Shown: piece by piece, positions 33,878 through 42,112 of the stretch
Layout: every line of letters starts with the position of its first letter
How positions within the stretch are numbered: position 1 is the first letter of the stretch
Source: Oscillospiraceae bacterium
GTDB lineage: Bacteria; Bacillota; Clostridia; Oscillospirales; Oscillospiraceae
Length of the DNA stretch: 64,000 nt
Assembly: GCA_020025305.1 (NCBI GenBank)
Contig: JAHHSG010000009.1
Location: 28,829-92,828, forward strand
Direction of reading: 5' to 3'
Program-made: the position numbers and the translations under genes
Notes under the pieces: generated by a model
What the model was told of the DNA's origin: nothing
The model's input: the letters and a program-made list of their open reading frames with translations, nothing else
Database searches by the model: none

Positions 33878-34490
33878 GATGGAAAAGAAAGACTTGCCGC
33901 AGGAGGAAGAGCCCGTCACCGCTCCCCAGACTGAAGAGGCCAACACGGAGGAGTCTAAGGAGGCGGACGCCCCGCAGACGGAAGTTCCCCCCAAAGACGC
34001 CAATAAGGATGAGAAGCAGGATGATACCTTTACCCTGACCAGAGAACAGATGGAGCAGATGGAACAGCTTGCCAAGGCCGTCCATGAGGGCAATGACAAG
34101 TATCTGCGTCTGGCCGCAGAGTACGATAACTATCGTAAGCGCACTGCCAAGGAGAAGGAGTCCACCTACGATAACGCCAAGGCCGACACCATCAAGCCCT
34201 TTTTGGATGTGTACGACAATCTGCTGCGAGGATTGGAGCAATTTGATCCCGCCGATCCCCACCGCCAGGGCATGGAGCTGATCTGCAAGCAGCTGGTGGA
34301 TGTTCTTTCCAAGCTGGGTGTGGAGGAAATTCCCGCAGAAAACCAGCCTTTTGATCCCGAGCGCCACAATGCGGTCATGCATGTGGACGATGAGAACGTG
34401 GGCGAGAACATGGTGGTGGAAGTCTTTCAGAAGGGCTTTATCATGGGCGAGAAGGTTCTGCGTTTCTCCATGGTCAAGGTGGCCAACTAA
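33870..34490 (+). CDS. grpE: Nucleotide exchange factor GrpE
   Basis: A 206-residue co-chaperone. A long acidic, disordered N-terminus (about 55 residues) precedes the coiled coil (LRLAAEYDNYRKRTAKEKE) and the C-terminal beta-wing (QPFDPERHNAVMHVDDENVGENMVVEVFQKGF, VLRFSMVKVAN). It speeds ADP release from DnaK. Coupled to hrcA by an overlap and followed by dnaK after 75 bases. Confidence 0.96.
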   Translation: MSEMEKKDLPQEEEPVTAPQTEEANTEESKEADAPQTEVPPKDANKDEKQDDTFTLTREQMEQMEQLAKAVHEGNDKYLRLAAEYDNYRKRTAKEKESTYDNAKADTIKPFLDVYDNLLRGLEQFDPADPHRQGMELICKQLVDVLSKLGVEEIPAENQPFDPERHNAVMHVDDENVGENMVVEVFQKGFIMGEKVLRFSMVKVAN

Positions 34491-34565
34491 CAAAGGTAAC
34501 CGGGGGCTTTGCCCCTTCCGCATATAAACATATAAAAACATTTTCTATTATAGGAGGCAAACATT

Positions 34566-36404
34566 ATGTCTAAAGTGATCGGTATTGATCTGGGTACAAC
34601 CAACTCCTGCGTAGCCGTTATGGAAGGCGGCGACGCTGTTGTTATCGCCAACGCCGAGGGTAACCGCACCACCCCTTCCGTGGTGGCTTTCTCCAAAACC
34701 GGTGAGCGTATGGTGGGTCAGGTAGCTAAGCGTCAGGCAATCACCAACCCCGACCGCACCATTTCTTCCATCAAGCGTGAGATGGGTTCTGACCACCGCG
34801 TCGACATCGACGGCAAGGCCTACACCCCTCAGGAAATCAGCGCCATGGTGCTGCAGAAGCTGAAGGCTGATGCCGAGGCCTATCTGGGCACTCCCGTCAC
34901 CGAGGCCGTCATCACCGTCCCCGCCTATTTCACCGACGCACAGCGTCAGGCCACCAAGGATGCCGGTAAGATCGCCGGTCTGGAGGTCAAGCGTATCATC
35001 AACGAGCCTACCGCAGCCGCTTTGGCTTACGGTGTGGATAAGGAGCAGACCCAGCGCATCATGGTTTACGACCTGGGCGGCGGTACCTTCGATGTCTCCA
35101 TTCTGGAGATCGACGACGGTGTCATCGAGGTGCTGGCTACGGCCGGCAACAACCGTCTGGGCGGCGATGACTTCGACCAGTGCATCATCAAGTATCTGGT
35201 GGGCGAGTTCAAGCGCACCGACGGCATTGACCTGAGCGGCGACAAGGTTGCCATGCAGCGTTTGAAGGAAGCTGCCGAGAAGGCGAAGATCGAGCTCAGC
35301 GGCGTGACCACCTCCAACATCAACCTGCCCTATATCACCGCTGATGCCACCGGCCCCAAGCATCTGGATGTCACCTTGACCCGTGCCAAGTTCAACGAGC
35401 TGACCGGCCATCTGGTGGATGCCACCATGGGCCCTGTCCGTCAGGCCATGTCCGACGCAGGCCTCAAGCCCAGCGATTTGAGCAAGGTGCTGATGGTGGG
35501 CGGCTCCAGCCGTATCCCCGCCGTTGTGGACGCCGTGAAGTCCTTCACCGGCAGCGAGCCCTTCAAGGGCATCAACCCCGATGAGTGCGTGGCTATGGGC
35601 GCTGCCCTGCAGGCCGGCGTGCTGACCGGTGATGTGAAGGGTCTGCTGCTGCTGGATGTAACGCCTCTGTCCTTGGGCATTGAGACCATGGGCGGCGTGT
35701 GCACCCGTTTGATTGAGCGCAATACCACCATTCCCGTTAAGAAGAGCCAGATCTTCTCCACCGCTGCCGACAACCAGACCTCCGTTGAGGTCAATGTACT
35801 GCAGGGTGAGCGTGAAATGGCTGCCGCCAATAAGAGCCTGGGCCGCTTCCATCTGGACGGCATTGCTCCTGCCCGCCGCGGTGTTCCTCAGATTGAGGTG
35901 ACCTTTGATATCGATGCCAACGGCATTGTGAACGTGTCCGCTAAGGATCTGGGCACCGGTACGGAACAGCACATCACCATTACCTCCTCCTCCAACATGA
36001 GTAAGGAGGACATTGAGAAGGCCGTCAAGGAGGCTGAGCAGTATGCCGCCGAGGACGCCAAGATCAAGGAAAAAGTGGAAGTCCGCAATCAGGCCGATCA
36101 GATGGTCTATCAGGGTGAGAAAACGCTGAGCGAGCTGGGTGACAAGATTCCCGCCGATGAGAAGGCCCCCATCCAGACTGCCATTGACAAGCTGAAGGAA
36201 ACTCTGAAGGGCGAAGATACCGACGCCATCAAAGCCGCCACTGATGAGTTGAGCCAGCTGTTTGCCAAGATGAGCGAGAAGCTCTATCAGCAGCAGGCAC
36301 CCCAGGGTGATCCTACCCAGGCCAGCAGCGCCGGTACCGGTGCACAGGATGGCCAGTACTACGACGCCGACTACAAGGTCGTAGACGATGACGAAAACAA
36401 GTAA
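34566..36404 (+). CDS. dnaK: Chaperone protein DnaK (Hsp70)
   Basis: A 612-residue Hsp70. Nucleotide-binding domain with GIDLGTTNSCVAV at the start, VYDLGGGTFDVSIL, and VLMVGGSSRIPAV; substrate domain with LLDVTPLSLGIETMGG and the helical lid; C-terminal disordered tail rich in Gln, Gly and Ala ending in DDDENK. As in other Gram-positives, the ~24-residue insertion of the Gram-negative ATPase domain is absent. AGGAGG precedes the ATG. Codon use is strongly biased, as expected for high expression. Confidence 0.98.
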   Translation: MSKVIGIDLGTTNSCVAVMEGGDAVVIANAEGNRTTPSVVAFSKTGERMVGQVAKRQAITNPDRTISSIKREMGSDHRVDIDGKAYTPQEISAMVLQKLKADAEAYLGTPVTEAVITVPAYFTDAQRQATKDAGKIAGLEVKRIINEPTAAALAYGVDKEQTQRIMVYDLGGGTFDVSILEIDDGVIEVLATAGNNRLGGDDFDQCIIKYLVGEFKRTDGIDLSGDKVAMQRLKEAAEKAKIELSGVTTSNINLPYITADATGPKHLDVTLTRAKFNELTGHLVDATMGPVRQAMSDAGLKPSDLSKVLMVGGSSRIPAVVDAVKSFTGSEPFKGINPDECVAMGAALQAGVLTGDVKGLLLLDVTPLSLGIETMGGVCTRLIERNTTIPVKKSQIFSTAADNQTSVEVNVLQGEREMAAANKSLGRFHLDGIAPARRGVPQIEVTFDIDANGIVNVSAKDLGTGTEQHITITSSSNMSKEDIEKAVKEAEQYAAEDAKIKEKVEVRNQADQMVYQGEKTLSELGDKIPADEKAPIQTAIDKLKETLKGEDTDAIKAATDELSQLFAKMSEKLYQQQAPQGDPTQASSAGTGAQDGQYYDADYKVVDDDENK

Positions 36405-36419
36405 GCACACATATTCACA

Positions 36420-36447
36420 AAAGGGGCAGGCGTACCTGTCCCTCTTT
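36420..36447 (+). terminator. Intercistronic hairpin between dnaK and dnaJ
   Basis: AAAGGGGCAGG and CCTGTCCC-TCTTT pair around CGTA with little U-run. It sits 16 bases after dnaK and probably attenuates dnaJ or protects the dnaK message. Confidence 0.6.
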
Positions 36448-36470
36448 GTGATGTTTAGGAGATAGCGAAT

Positions 36471-37607
36471 ATGGCTGAGCAAAAACGCGATTATTATGAG
36501 GTCTTGGGCGTCAGCAGGGACGCATCCGAGGCCGATATCAAGCGGGCCTACAAGAAACTGGCCCGCCACTACCATCCAGATATGAATCCCGGCGACAAAG
36601 AGGCCGAGGAAAAATTTAAAGAAATCAACGAGGCCAACGAGGTGCTGTCCGATCCGGAAAAGAAGGCCCGCTACGACCAATTCGGCTTTGCCGGTGTTGA
36701 TCCCAACTACGCCGGCGGCGCTGGCGGCAGCGGTTTCGGCGGCGGCTTTGATTTCGGCGATCTCGGTGATATTTTCGGCAGTTTCTTTGGGGGCGGCTTC
36801 GGCGGCGGACAACAGCGCCGCAACGGCCCTCAGCGGGGCGAGAGCATCCGCATGAGTGTTTCGATTTCCTTCACGGATGCCGCCTTCGGCTGTGAAAAGG
36901 AGGTCACTCTGGAGCGTTCTGAGGAGTGTCCTACCTGCGGCGGCAACGGCTGTGCCAAGGGCACTACACCGGAAATCTGCCCGGAGTGCCACGGTACCGG
37001 CTCGGTGCAGGTACGGCGCCAGACACCTATGGGTGTTTTCGCCAGCACTTCCCCCTGTTCCAAGTGCCACGGCACCGGCAAGATCATCCACCAGCCCTGC
37101 GAGGACTGCCACGGCTCCGGCCGCACCCGGAAGCGCCGCACTGTCAAGGTATCCATCCCCGCCGGCATCGACAATGGGCAGACCATCTCCCTGCGCGGGC
37201 AAGGGCATGCCGGTAAAAACGGCGGATCTAACGGTGATCTTCTCATCACTGTCATGGTCAAGCCCCATGAGCTGTTCCGCCGTGAGGGAACCTCCGTCTT
37301 CTGCGAGGCACCCATCACCTTTACCCAGGCGGTCTTAGGCGGTGAGCTGGAGATCCCCACCATTGACGGCAAGGTAAAGTACGACATCCCCGAGGGCACC
37401 CAGACCGGCACCGTATTCCGGCTCAAGGGCAAGGGCATTCCCGTCCTCAACGGCCGCAGCCGGGGCGATCAGTTCGTTACCGTCACCATTGAGACGCCCC
37501 GCAACCTGACCCACCAGCAGAAGGAGGCCCTGAAAAAATTCAGCGACTCTTTGGGCGAAAATAATTACGAGAAGCGCAAAAGCTTTTTTAAAAAGTCCAA
37601 GCGCTAA
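36471..37607 (+). CDS. dnaJ: Chaperone protein DnaJ (Hsp40 type I)
   Basis: A 378-residue full-length DnaJ: J domain with HPD (ARHYHPDMNPGDKEAE), Gly/Phe-rich linker (GGAGGSGFGGGFDFGDLG), the four-repeat zinc domain (CPTCGGNGC, CPECHGTGS, CSKCHGTGK, CEDCHGSGR), two substrate-binding beta domains and the C-terminal dimer helix. It delivers clients to DnaK and stimulates its ATPase. Ends the heat-shock operon proper. Confidence 0.97.
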   Translation: MAEQKRDYYEVLGVSRDASEADIKRAYKKLARHYHPDMNPGDKEAEEKFKEINEANEVLSDPEKKARYDQFGFAGVDPNYAGGAGGSGFGGGFDFGDLGDIFGSFFGGGFGGGQQRRNGPQRGESIRMSVSISFTDAAFGCEKEVTLERSEECPTCGGNGCAKGTTPEICPECHGTGSVQVRRQTPMGVFASTSPCSKCHGTGKIIHQPCEDCHGSGRTRKRRTVKVSIPAGIDNGQTISLRGQGHAGKNGGSNGDLLITVMVKPHELFRREGTSVFCEAPITFTQAVLGGELEIPTIDGKVKYDIPEGTQTGTVFRLKGKGIPVLNGRSRGDQFVTVTIETPRNLTHQQKEALKKFSDSLGENNYEKRKSFFKKSKR

Positions 37608-37631
37608 GATTGGGCATTGAGGTGAGGAGCC

Positions 37632-38444
37632 ATGTATTTAGCTGACTACCATCTGCATTCCTCCTGCTCGCCGGACGGGACACTTTCCATGACGGAAATA
37701 GCTCAGACGGCGCTGGAGCGTGGATTGCAGGAAATCTGTATCACAGACCATCTGGATACGGTCTACTGGGAGACGTTTGCACCCTGTACTACTTTTGACT
37801 GGCAGGCGTCTCTGGGGCAGCTGGAAAAGGCCCGTTCCCTCTACGGCGATCGGCTCACCATCCGCCACGGGGCGGAGCTGGGAGAGGCCATCATCTCCTT
37901 TGATCGGGCAGAAACTCTCCTAAAAAATGCACCGGCACTTGATTTTATCATCGGTTCGGTGCATACTGCAGGTAAGGAGTTCCAATATTTGGACCTCTAC
38001 TACATTGGGAAGCGGGACATGGACTACTACGACGCCATTATGCGGGACTATCTGGCACAGACCCGTACACTGATTGCATGGGGAAAATTCCACGTGCTGG
38101 GGCACTTTACCCTGCCTTTGCGCTACATCTACCGGCACACCGGCCTGCGCCTGAGCTTCGACCCCTACAGGGACGAAGTGGAGGAAATCCTGCATATGCT
38201 CATCGACCGTGGAATCGGCCTGGAACTGAACACCAACTGCGGCGATGTACCTCTGCCGGCGGAGAAGATCCTGCGGCGGTATCGGGAGTTGGGCGGGGAG
38301 CTGATCACGCTTGGCAGCGACGCACACACCGCACAGCACATCGGTATCGCCATTGCCTCATGCCAAGCACTGCTGCGGCGCTGCGGATTTTCGCACTTTA
38401 CTACCTACGAGCAGGGAAAGCCCATCTTCCGCCCCTTGTCATGA
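37632..38444 (+). CDS. hisJ: Histidinol-phosphatase-type PHP hydrolase
   Basis: A 270-residue PHP-domain phosphoesterase of the HisJ/HisK family: DYHLHSSCSPDG at the start, ITDHLDT, GAELGE, GSVHTA, and the C-terminal ELNTNC and LGSDAHTAQHIG metal ligands. The expected reaction is dephosphorylation of histidinol phosphate in histidine synthesis, but no his genes are nearby, so another sugar or alcohol phosphate is possible. Begins 25 bases after dnaJ with GAGGTGAGGAG before the ATG and is followed by rpiB after 27 bases. Confidence 0.85.
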   Translation: MYLADYHLHSSCSPDGTLSMTEIAQTALERGLQEICITDHLDTVYWETFAPCTTFDWQASLGQLEKARSLYGDRLTIRHGAELGEAIISFDRAETLLKNAPALDFIIGSVHTAGKEFQYLDLYYIGKRDMDYYDAIMRDYLAQTRTLIAWGKFHVLGHFTLPLRYIYRHTGLRLSFDPYRDEVEEILHMLIDRGIGLELNTNCGDVPLPAEKILRRYRELGGELITLGSDAHTAQHIGIAIASCQALLRRCGFSHFTTYEQGKPIFRPLS

Positions 38445-38471
38445 ACTTGAGAAAACGAGAGGAGAACACCC

Positions 38472-38909
38472 ATGAAAATTGCAATTGGCTGCGATCACGG
38501 CGGCTACCTTCTGAAGCAGGACGTACTGGTCTGGTTGGAGGAGCATGATATTGATTTCGAGGATTATGGCTGCTTCAGCCGCGAAAGCGTAGATTATCCC
38601 ATCTACGGCGAGAAAGTGGCCCGTGCCGTCGCCGCCGGCGAAGCGGATTACGGCATTGTGATCTGCACCACCGGTATCGGCATTTCCATTGCCGCTAACA
38701 AGGTGCGCGGCATCCGATGCGCACACTGCACCGATCCCCTCAGCGTTGAGATGACCCGCCGCCACAACAACGCCAACGTACTGGCCATGGGCGCCGGGCT
38801 CACCGGTACCAACATGGCACTGCGGATGGTTGAAGTTTTTTTGAACACAGAATTTGAGGGTGGACGTCACCAGCGCCGTGTGGAGCTTCTGGACAACATA
38901 CAGCCCTGA
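38472..38909 (+). CDS. rpiB: Ribose-5-phosphate isomerase B
   Basis: A 145-residue RpiB/LacAB family isomerase. IAIGCDHGGYLLKQD at the start, the ICTTGIGISIAANKVRGIRCA loop with the catalytic Cys, and RRHNNANVLAMGAGLTG are conserved. It interconverts ribose-5- and ribulose-5-phosphate in the pentose phosphate pathway. Same strand and close spacing suggest an operon with hisJ-like and the following gene. Confidence 0.95.
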   Translation: MKIAIGCDHGGYLLKQDVLVWLEEHDIDFEDYGCFSRESVDYPIYGEKVARAVAAGEADYGIVICTTGIGISIAANKVRGIRCAHCTDPLSVEMTRRHNNANVLAMGAGLTGTNMALRMVEVFLNTEFEGGRHQRRVELLDNIQP

Positions 38910-38935
38910 GTCAGCCTCTCTGGAAAGGAGTACTT

Positions 38936-39982
38936 ATGGCAACCAAAGGATATAACAGCTATAGTGGACGCAGAAACGGCAAGAAAATTGCCCTTGTGGT
39001 AGTCTTGGTGCTCATTCTTCTGGCCGCCGTAACCTATCTGCTGGCGCAGCAATATGTTGTCTATCAGGATGATGGCAGCATCCGTTTAGAGCTGCCCTTT
39101 TTGAACAACAAGAAGGACACGCCTGCGCCGCCTCCTTCCGACGAGGTTCATATCCACCGGGATGACCAGCCTCCTCAGGACAATCCAGCTCCCGCCAAAC
39201 CCATTTTAGCGCTGAAAGAACTGCACGCTGTGGAGCTGCCCTACAGTGTCCTCACTTCCGATCCCAGCGGGCTCTTGGTGAATGAAAGTGCCGTCGTCAT
39301 CAATGTAAAGCGCTTTGACGGCTCCATCGCCTATCAAAGCAGTCTCACTGCGCTGCCGGAGAGTGTATTGCAGGGCAATCCGGACACACTGACCCATCTC
39401 AAAACGATTATGGACAGTGATTGCTACACCGTAGCGCGCATTTCCGCTCTATGCGACAACGCCTTTGCACTGGGACGACCGGAGAGCGCCATGCGCTATC
39501 CCGGCGGCCAGCTCTGGTATGATAACTATCGTCGTACCTGGCTGGACCCCGCCCAGAAAAGCACTGAGGAATACCTGTGCTCTCTTGCCAAAGAGTGTGA
39601 AAAACTTGGCTTTGACGAGATCTTGCTGGAGCACTTCCGCTATCCTATTGAGGGCGATCTGAGTTCTACCGTGCTGCCTGCCGATACTGACCGTGGCGCC
39701 GTTATGACCCAGCTGGCTGAGGCACTCCACAAAGCGGCGCCCTCCCTGCGTGTGAGCATTATTTTGCCCGCCAGTATTGGGACGGATTACTCCTTCTCCG
39801 CCAGCGGTCTGCCCATACAGGTTCTCACGGAGCATTTTGACCGAATCTATGTGCCACGGGACAGTGCGGCCTACTACTGGCTGGACAACGCTCTGCCCGC
39901 TGCCTATGATCGCACCACCCGATTGGTGCTCACAGACTACGCTGTACCGTCCCAAGCCGGAAGCTATATGGTATCTCAGTAA
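38936..39982 (+). CDS. DUF4015-like putative glycoside hydrolase-fold protein
   Basis: A 348-residue protein with a basic N-terminus and a membrane anchor (KIALVVVLVLILLAAVTYLLAQ, residues 17-38), a Pro-rich acidic linker (about 60-90: DTPAPPPSDE, PPQDNPAPAKP), and a TIM-barrel-like domain. Matching segments for DUF4015 putative glycoside hydrolases are YTVARISALCDNAFA, LWYDNYRRTWLDPAQKSTEEYL and the acid-rich LGFDEILLEHFRYP (E and possible catalytic E/H). It should sit on the outer face of the membrane. Substrate unknown; a cell-wall or surface polysaccharide is possible. Ends before a strong terminator. Confidence 0.75.
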   Translation: MATKGYNSYSGRRNGKKIALVVVLVLILLAAVTYLLAQQYVVYQDDGSIRLELPFLNNKKDTPAPPPSDEVHIHRDDQPPQDNPAPAKPILALKELHAVELPYSVLTSDPSGLLVNESAVVINVKRFDGSIAYQSSLTALPESVLQGNPDTLTHLKTIMDSDCYTVARISALCDNAFALGRPESAMRYPGGQLWYDNYRRTWLDPAQKSTEEYLCSLAKECEKLGFDEILLEHFRYPIEGDLSSTVLPADTDRGAVMTQLAEALHKAAPSLRVSIILPASIGTDYSFSASGLPIQVLTEHFDRIYVPRDSAAYYWLDNALPAAYDRTTRLVLTDYAVPSQAGSYMVSQ

Positions 39983-39994
39983 CTCTCTTACACA

Positions 39995-40033
39995 GAAAAA
40001 AGGATGCAGGCCTACAGGCCTGCATCCTTTTTT
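39995..40033 (+). terminator. Terminator after the DUF4015-like gene
   Basis: AGGATGCAGGCCT and AGGCCTGCATCCT with a two-base loop, flanked by runs of A and T, so it may serve both strands. Confidence 0.92.
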
Positions 40034-40060
40034 ACGGTCTTTTACGGTCTTTTACGGTCT
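40031..40060. repeat. Three perfect tandem copies of a 10-bp unit
   Basis: TTTACGGTCT occurs three times in a row, between the U-run of the terminator and the stop codon of the convergent DUF3783 gene; the last base of the array is part of that stop codon. Confidence 0.95.
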
Positions 40061-40434
40061 TAATGATGGGGTGCCGCGCTGCCGCTGCGGAACGCCTCCC
40101 GCTCCCGGCATAACTCCTGATAGAGGGCATCCGCTGTCCATGCATCATTGGTAGGTGTCCGGGCAGCCTTTAACTCCACCCCCACTTTCTGCCGTCGAAG
40201 GCCCTGCAAAAAGAAATCCAGCACGGCGCCGGGCAGATCCATCACCAGCATTTCCTCCTCAAAGGGTTCCTTGGCAGGGCAGTCCTCCGCCTTACCGGCA
40301 AACAGCGCCTCCAAGGTACATCCCCACCGCTGCGGCGGGACTTCCACCATCCGCAGATTCAGTTTATGGCACACCACACCGATGGCGTTTCTCTTAGCCG
40401 GGGATATTCCGAACATCAATACTGTGGGTTTCAT
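40060..40434 (-). CDS. DUF3783 domain protein
   Basis: A 124-residue protein of the DUF3783 family: MKPTVLMFGISPAKRNAIGVVCHKL, then EEEMLVMDLPGAVLDFFLQGLRRQKVGVELKAARTPTNDAWTADALYQEL region; such small proteins are widespread in Clostridia and have no known function. The N-terminus is like a Rossmann-type beta-alpha unit. GGAG is found before the ATG. It stands alone between two terminators, next to the tRNA-Gly gene on the same strand. Confidence 0.78.
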   Translation of the reverse strand: MKPTVLMFGISPAKRNAIGVVCHKLNLRMVEVPPQRWGCTLEALFAGKAEDCPAKEPFEEEMLVMDLPGAVLDFFLQGLRRQKVGVELKAARTPTNDAWTADALYQELCREREAFRSGSAAPHH

Positions 40435-40634
40435 GGCATTGCTCCTTTTCTATTTTCTGCATGATCCCGTCACTTTTCAAAAGTAAGTGTGGCAGCTGCT
40501 TTCCATCTGAACATACCGGTTTGCACTTGCTATTCCTCTTTATCCAAAAGAAGCAGCGTATCAAACGGTGTTTGCCGGCAGCCGACAAGGGATGCGCTGG
40601 TCAAGGCGGACAGACAGTACAATTCAATAAACAG

Positions 40635-40669
40635 AAAGGGAAGAGGATGCCGTGCATCTTCTTCCCTTT
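40635..40669 (-). terminator. Terminator of tRNA-Gly
   Basis: A 16-bp near-perfect stem (AAAGGGAAGA.GATGC with GCATC.TCTTCCCTTT) lies immediately 3' of the tRNA on the minus strand, followed by CTGTTTATT. Confidence 0.85.
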
Positions 40670-40671
40670 GA

Positions 40672-40745
40672 TGGAGCAGGGTACGGGAGTCGAACCCGCC
40701 TCATCGGCTTGGGAAGCCGATGTAATACCGATATACCAACCCTGC
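40672..40745 (-). tRNA. tRNA-Gly (anticodon CCC)
   Basis: The minus strand folds as a cloverleaf: acceptor GCAGGGT/ACCCTGC, short D arm with GGT in the loop, anticodon stem TCGGC/GCCGA with loop TTCCCAA (anticodon CCC, reading GGG), T arm GCGGG-TTCGACT-CCCGT, discriminator T and an encoded CCA (40672-40674). It is a single tRNA with its own promoter and terminator. Confidence 0.95.
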
Positions 40746-40762
40746 AAGTGAATTACTATGCT

Positions 40763-40791
40763 ATTATAACAGACTCTCGCCACCTTTGCAA
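40763..40791 (-). promoter_or_regulatory. Promoter of tRNA-Gly
   Basis: Minus strand: -35 TTGCAA, 17-base spacer, perfect -10 TATAAT, 18 bases before the mature 5' end. Confidence 0.85.
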
Positions 40792-40874
40792 CCCAAAAAT
40801 ATCCCGTGCTGTGTCTGTCATGGATTGCCCCGCCCTATCATAGAGTAGAAAAAATGACATGGAGGGACGTTCCT

Positions 40875-42008
40875 ATGAGACGAGGGCTATTGCTGTTATT
40901 ACTTTTTGCCCTGCTTTTGCCTACTACGGCCCAGGCAGTGGATTTAGACGTGGAGGCGCAGGCGGCACTTTTGATGGAAAAAGAGACGGGACAGGTACTC
41001 TTTTCTAAAAATGAGCACGAGCCGCTGGAGCCTGCCAGCGTCACGAAGGTCATGACACTTCTTCTCACCATGGAGGCCATTGAACAGGGCTCCATCCACT
41101 ACGACGACGTAGTTACCGTCAGCGCCTATGCCGCTTCCATGGGCGGGAGCAATGTATATCTGGCAGAAGGAGAGCAAATCACGGTGGAGGAGCTTCTCAA
41201 AGCGGTGTGCGTGGCCTCCGGCAACGACGCTTCCGTGGCGCTGGCAGAGCATGTCTCCGGCGTGACAGAGCTCTTTGTGGCGGAGATGAATAACCGCGCC
41301 AAAGAGTTGGGTATGAAGGATACCTGCTTTGTCAACTGCACCGGCTTACCCGCCGAAGGCCATGTAACCAGTGCCCTGGACGTAGCGATCATGAGCCGGG
41401 AACTGATCTTGCACCACCCGGATATCCGCCGTTTTACCACCATCTGGATGGACTCTCTGCGAAACGGCGAATTCCAACTGGCCAACACCAACAAGCTCAT
41501 TCGCTTTTATGAGGGCGCCACAGGCCTGAAAACCGGCAGCACCAGCAGTGCCCGGTACTGCGTCAGCGCAACAGCGGAACGGGACGGCATGGAGCTGATT
41601 GCCGTCATTTTGAAGGGCAGCACCTCTCAGCAGCGCTTTGAGGATGCAAAAACGCTTTTGAACTACGGATTTTCCACCTATGCCCTCCACCGCGCCGATG
41701 TGGAGAGCCCCTTTGCACCGCTTCCGGTAGAGTTGGGTGCGGCAGACACCGTGCATTTAAAATTGCCGGAGGAGGGCCGCACTGCCCTTCTCAAAAAAGG
41801 AGAGATCGCCAACCTGACGCAGGAAATAGCGCTGCCGCCCTCCGTAGCCGCACCGGTTGAGGCGGGGCAGACCATAGGGACGCTTACCGTCCGCAGCGGC
41901 GAGCAGGCAATCCTGGAGATCCCCATTCTGGCCGCCGAGTCGGTGGCGGAGCTGCAGTGGAGTGAAATGCTGCTGCGGATGCTCCAAGATGCCTTTTTCT
42001 GCGGATAA
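40875..42008 (+). CDS. dacF: D-alanyl-D-alanine carboxypeptidase (DacF type)
   Basis: A 377-residue penicillin-binding protein: signal peptide (MRRGLLLLLLFALLLPTTAQA), catalytic S55-x-x-K58 (SVTK), S115-G-N, and K219-T-G, followed by a C-terminal beta domain. It removes the terminal D-Ala of peptidoglycan stem peptides. Family groups with DacF/DacB of spore formers; whether it is vegetative or sporulation-specific cannot be told here. The ATG at 40875 follows GGAGGG by eight bases; upstream in-frame codons do not encode a signal peptide at their start. C-terminal amphipathic end may attach it to the membrane. Confidence 0.93.
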   Translation: MRRGLLLLLLFALLLPTTAQAVDLDVEAQAALLMEKETGQVLFSKNEHEPLEPASVTKVMTLLLTMEAIEQGSIHYDDVVTVSAYAASMGGSNVYLAEGEQITVEELLKAVCVASGNDASVALAEHVSGVTELFVAEMNNRAKELGMKDTCFVNCTGLPAEGHVTSALDVAIMSRELILHHPDIRRFTTIWMDSLRNGEFQLANTNKLIRFYEGATGLKTGSTSSARYCVSATAERDGMELIAVILKGSTSQQRFEDAKTLLNYGFSTYALHRADVESPFAPLPVELGAADTVHLKLPEEGRTALLKKGEIANLTQEIALPPSVAAPVEAGQTIGTLTVRSGEQAILEIPILAAESVAELQWSEMLLRMLQDAFFCG

Positions 42009-42041
42009 TACGGCCTGACACCGGACTTCCCCCGTTTTCTC

Positions 42042-42070
42042 TTGTGTTTTTCCCCCCGACGTTGTAGAAT
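42042..42070 (+). promoter_or_regulatory. Promoter of pgi
   Basis: -35 TTGTGT, 17-base spacer, -10 TAGAAT, about 40 bases before the pgi start. Confidence 0.65.
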
Positions 42071-42112
42071 GAAACCATCCATACATTTGATACAACTTTA
42101 GGAGGAATTACC

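Noticed and set aside
34491..34565. Terminator between grpE and dnaK
   Set aside because: GGGGGC-TTT-GCCCC is short and has no U-run; it is too weak to call.
34548..37268. A 906-codon open frame on the minus strand opposite dnaK-dnaJ
   Set aside because: It mirrors the strongly biased codons of dnaK and dnaJ, has no ribosome binding site, and shows no known domain; both plus-strand genes are certain.
40031..40060. CRISPR-like direct repeats
   Set aside because: Three 10-bp units without spacers; no cas genes or array structure. It is a slippage repeat.
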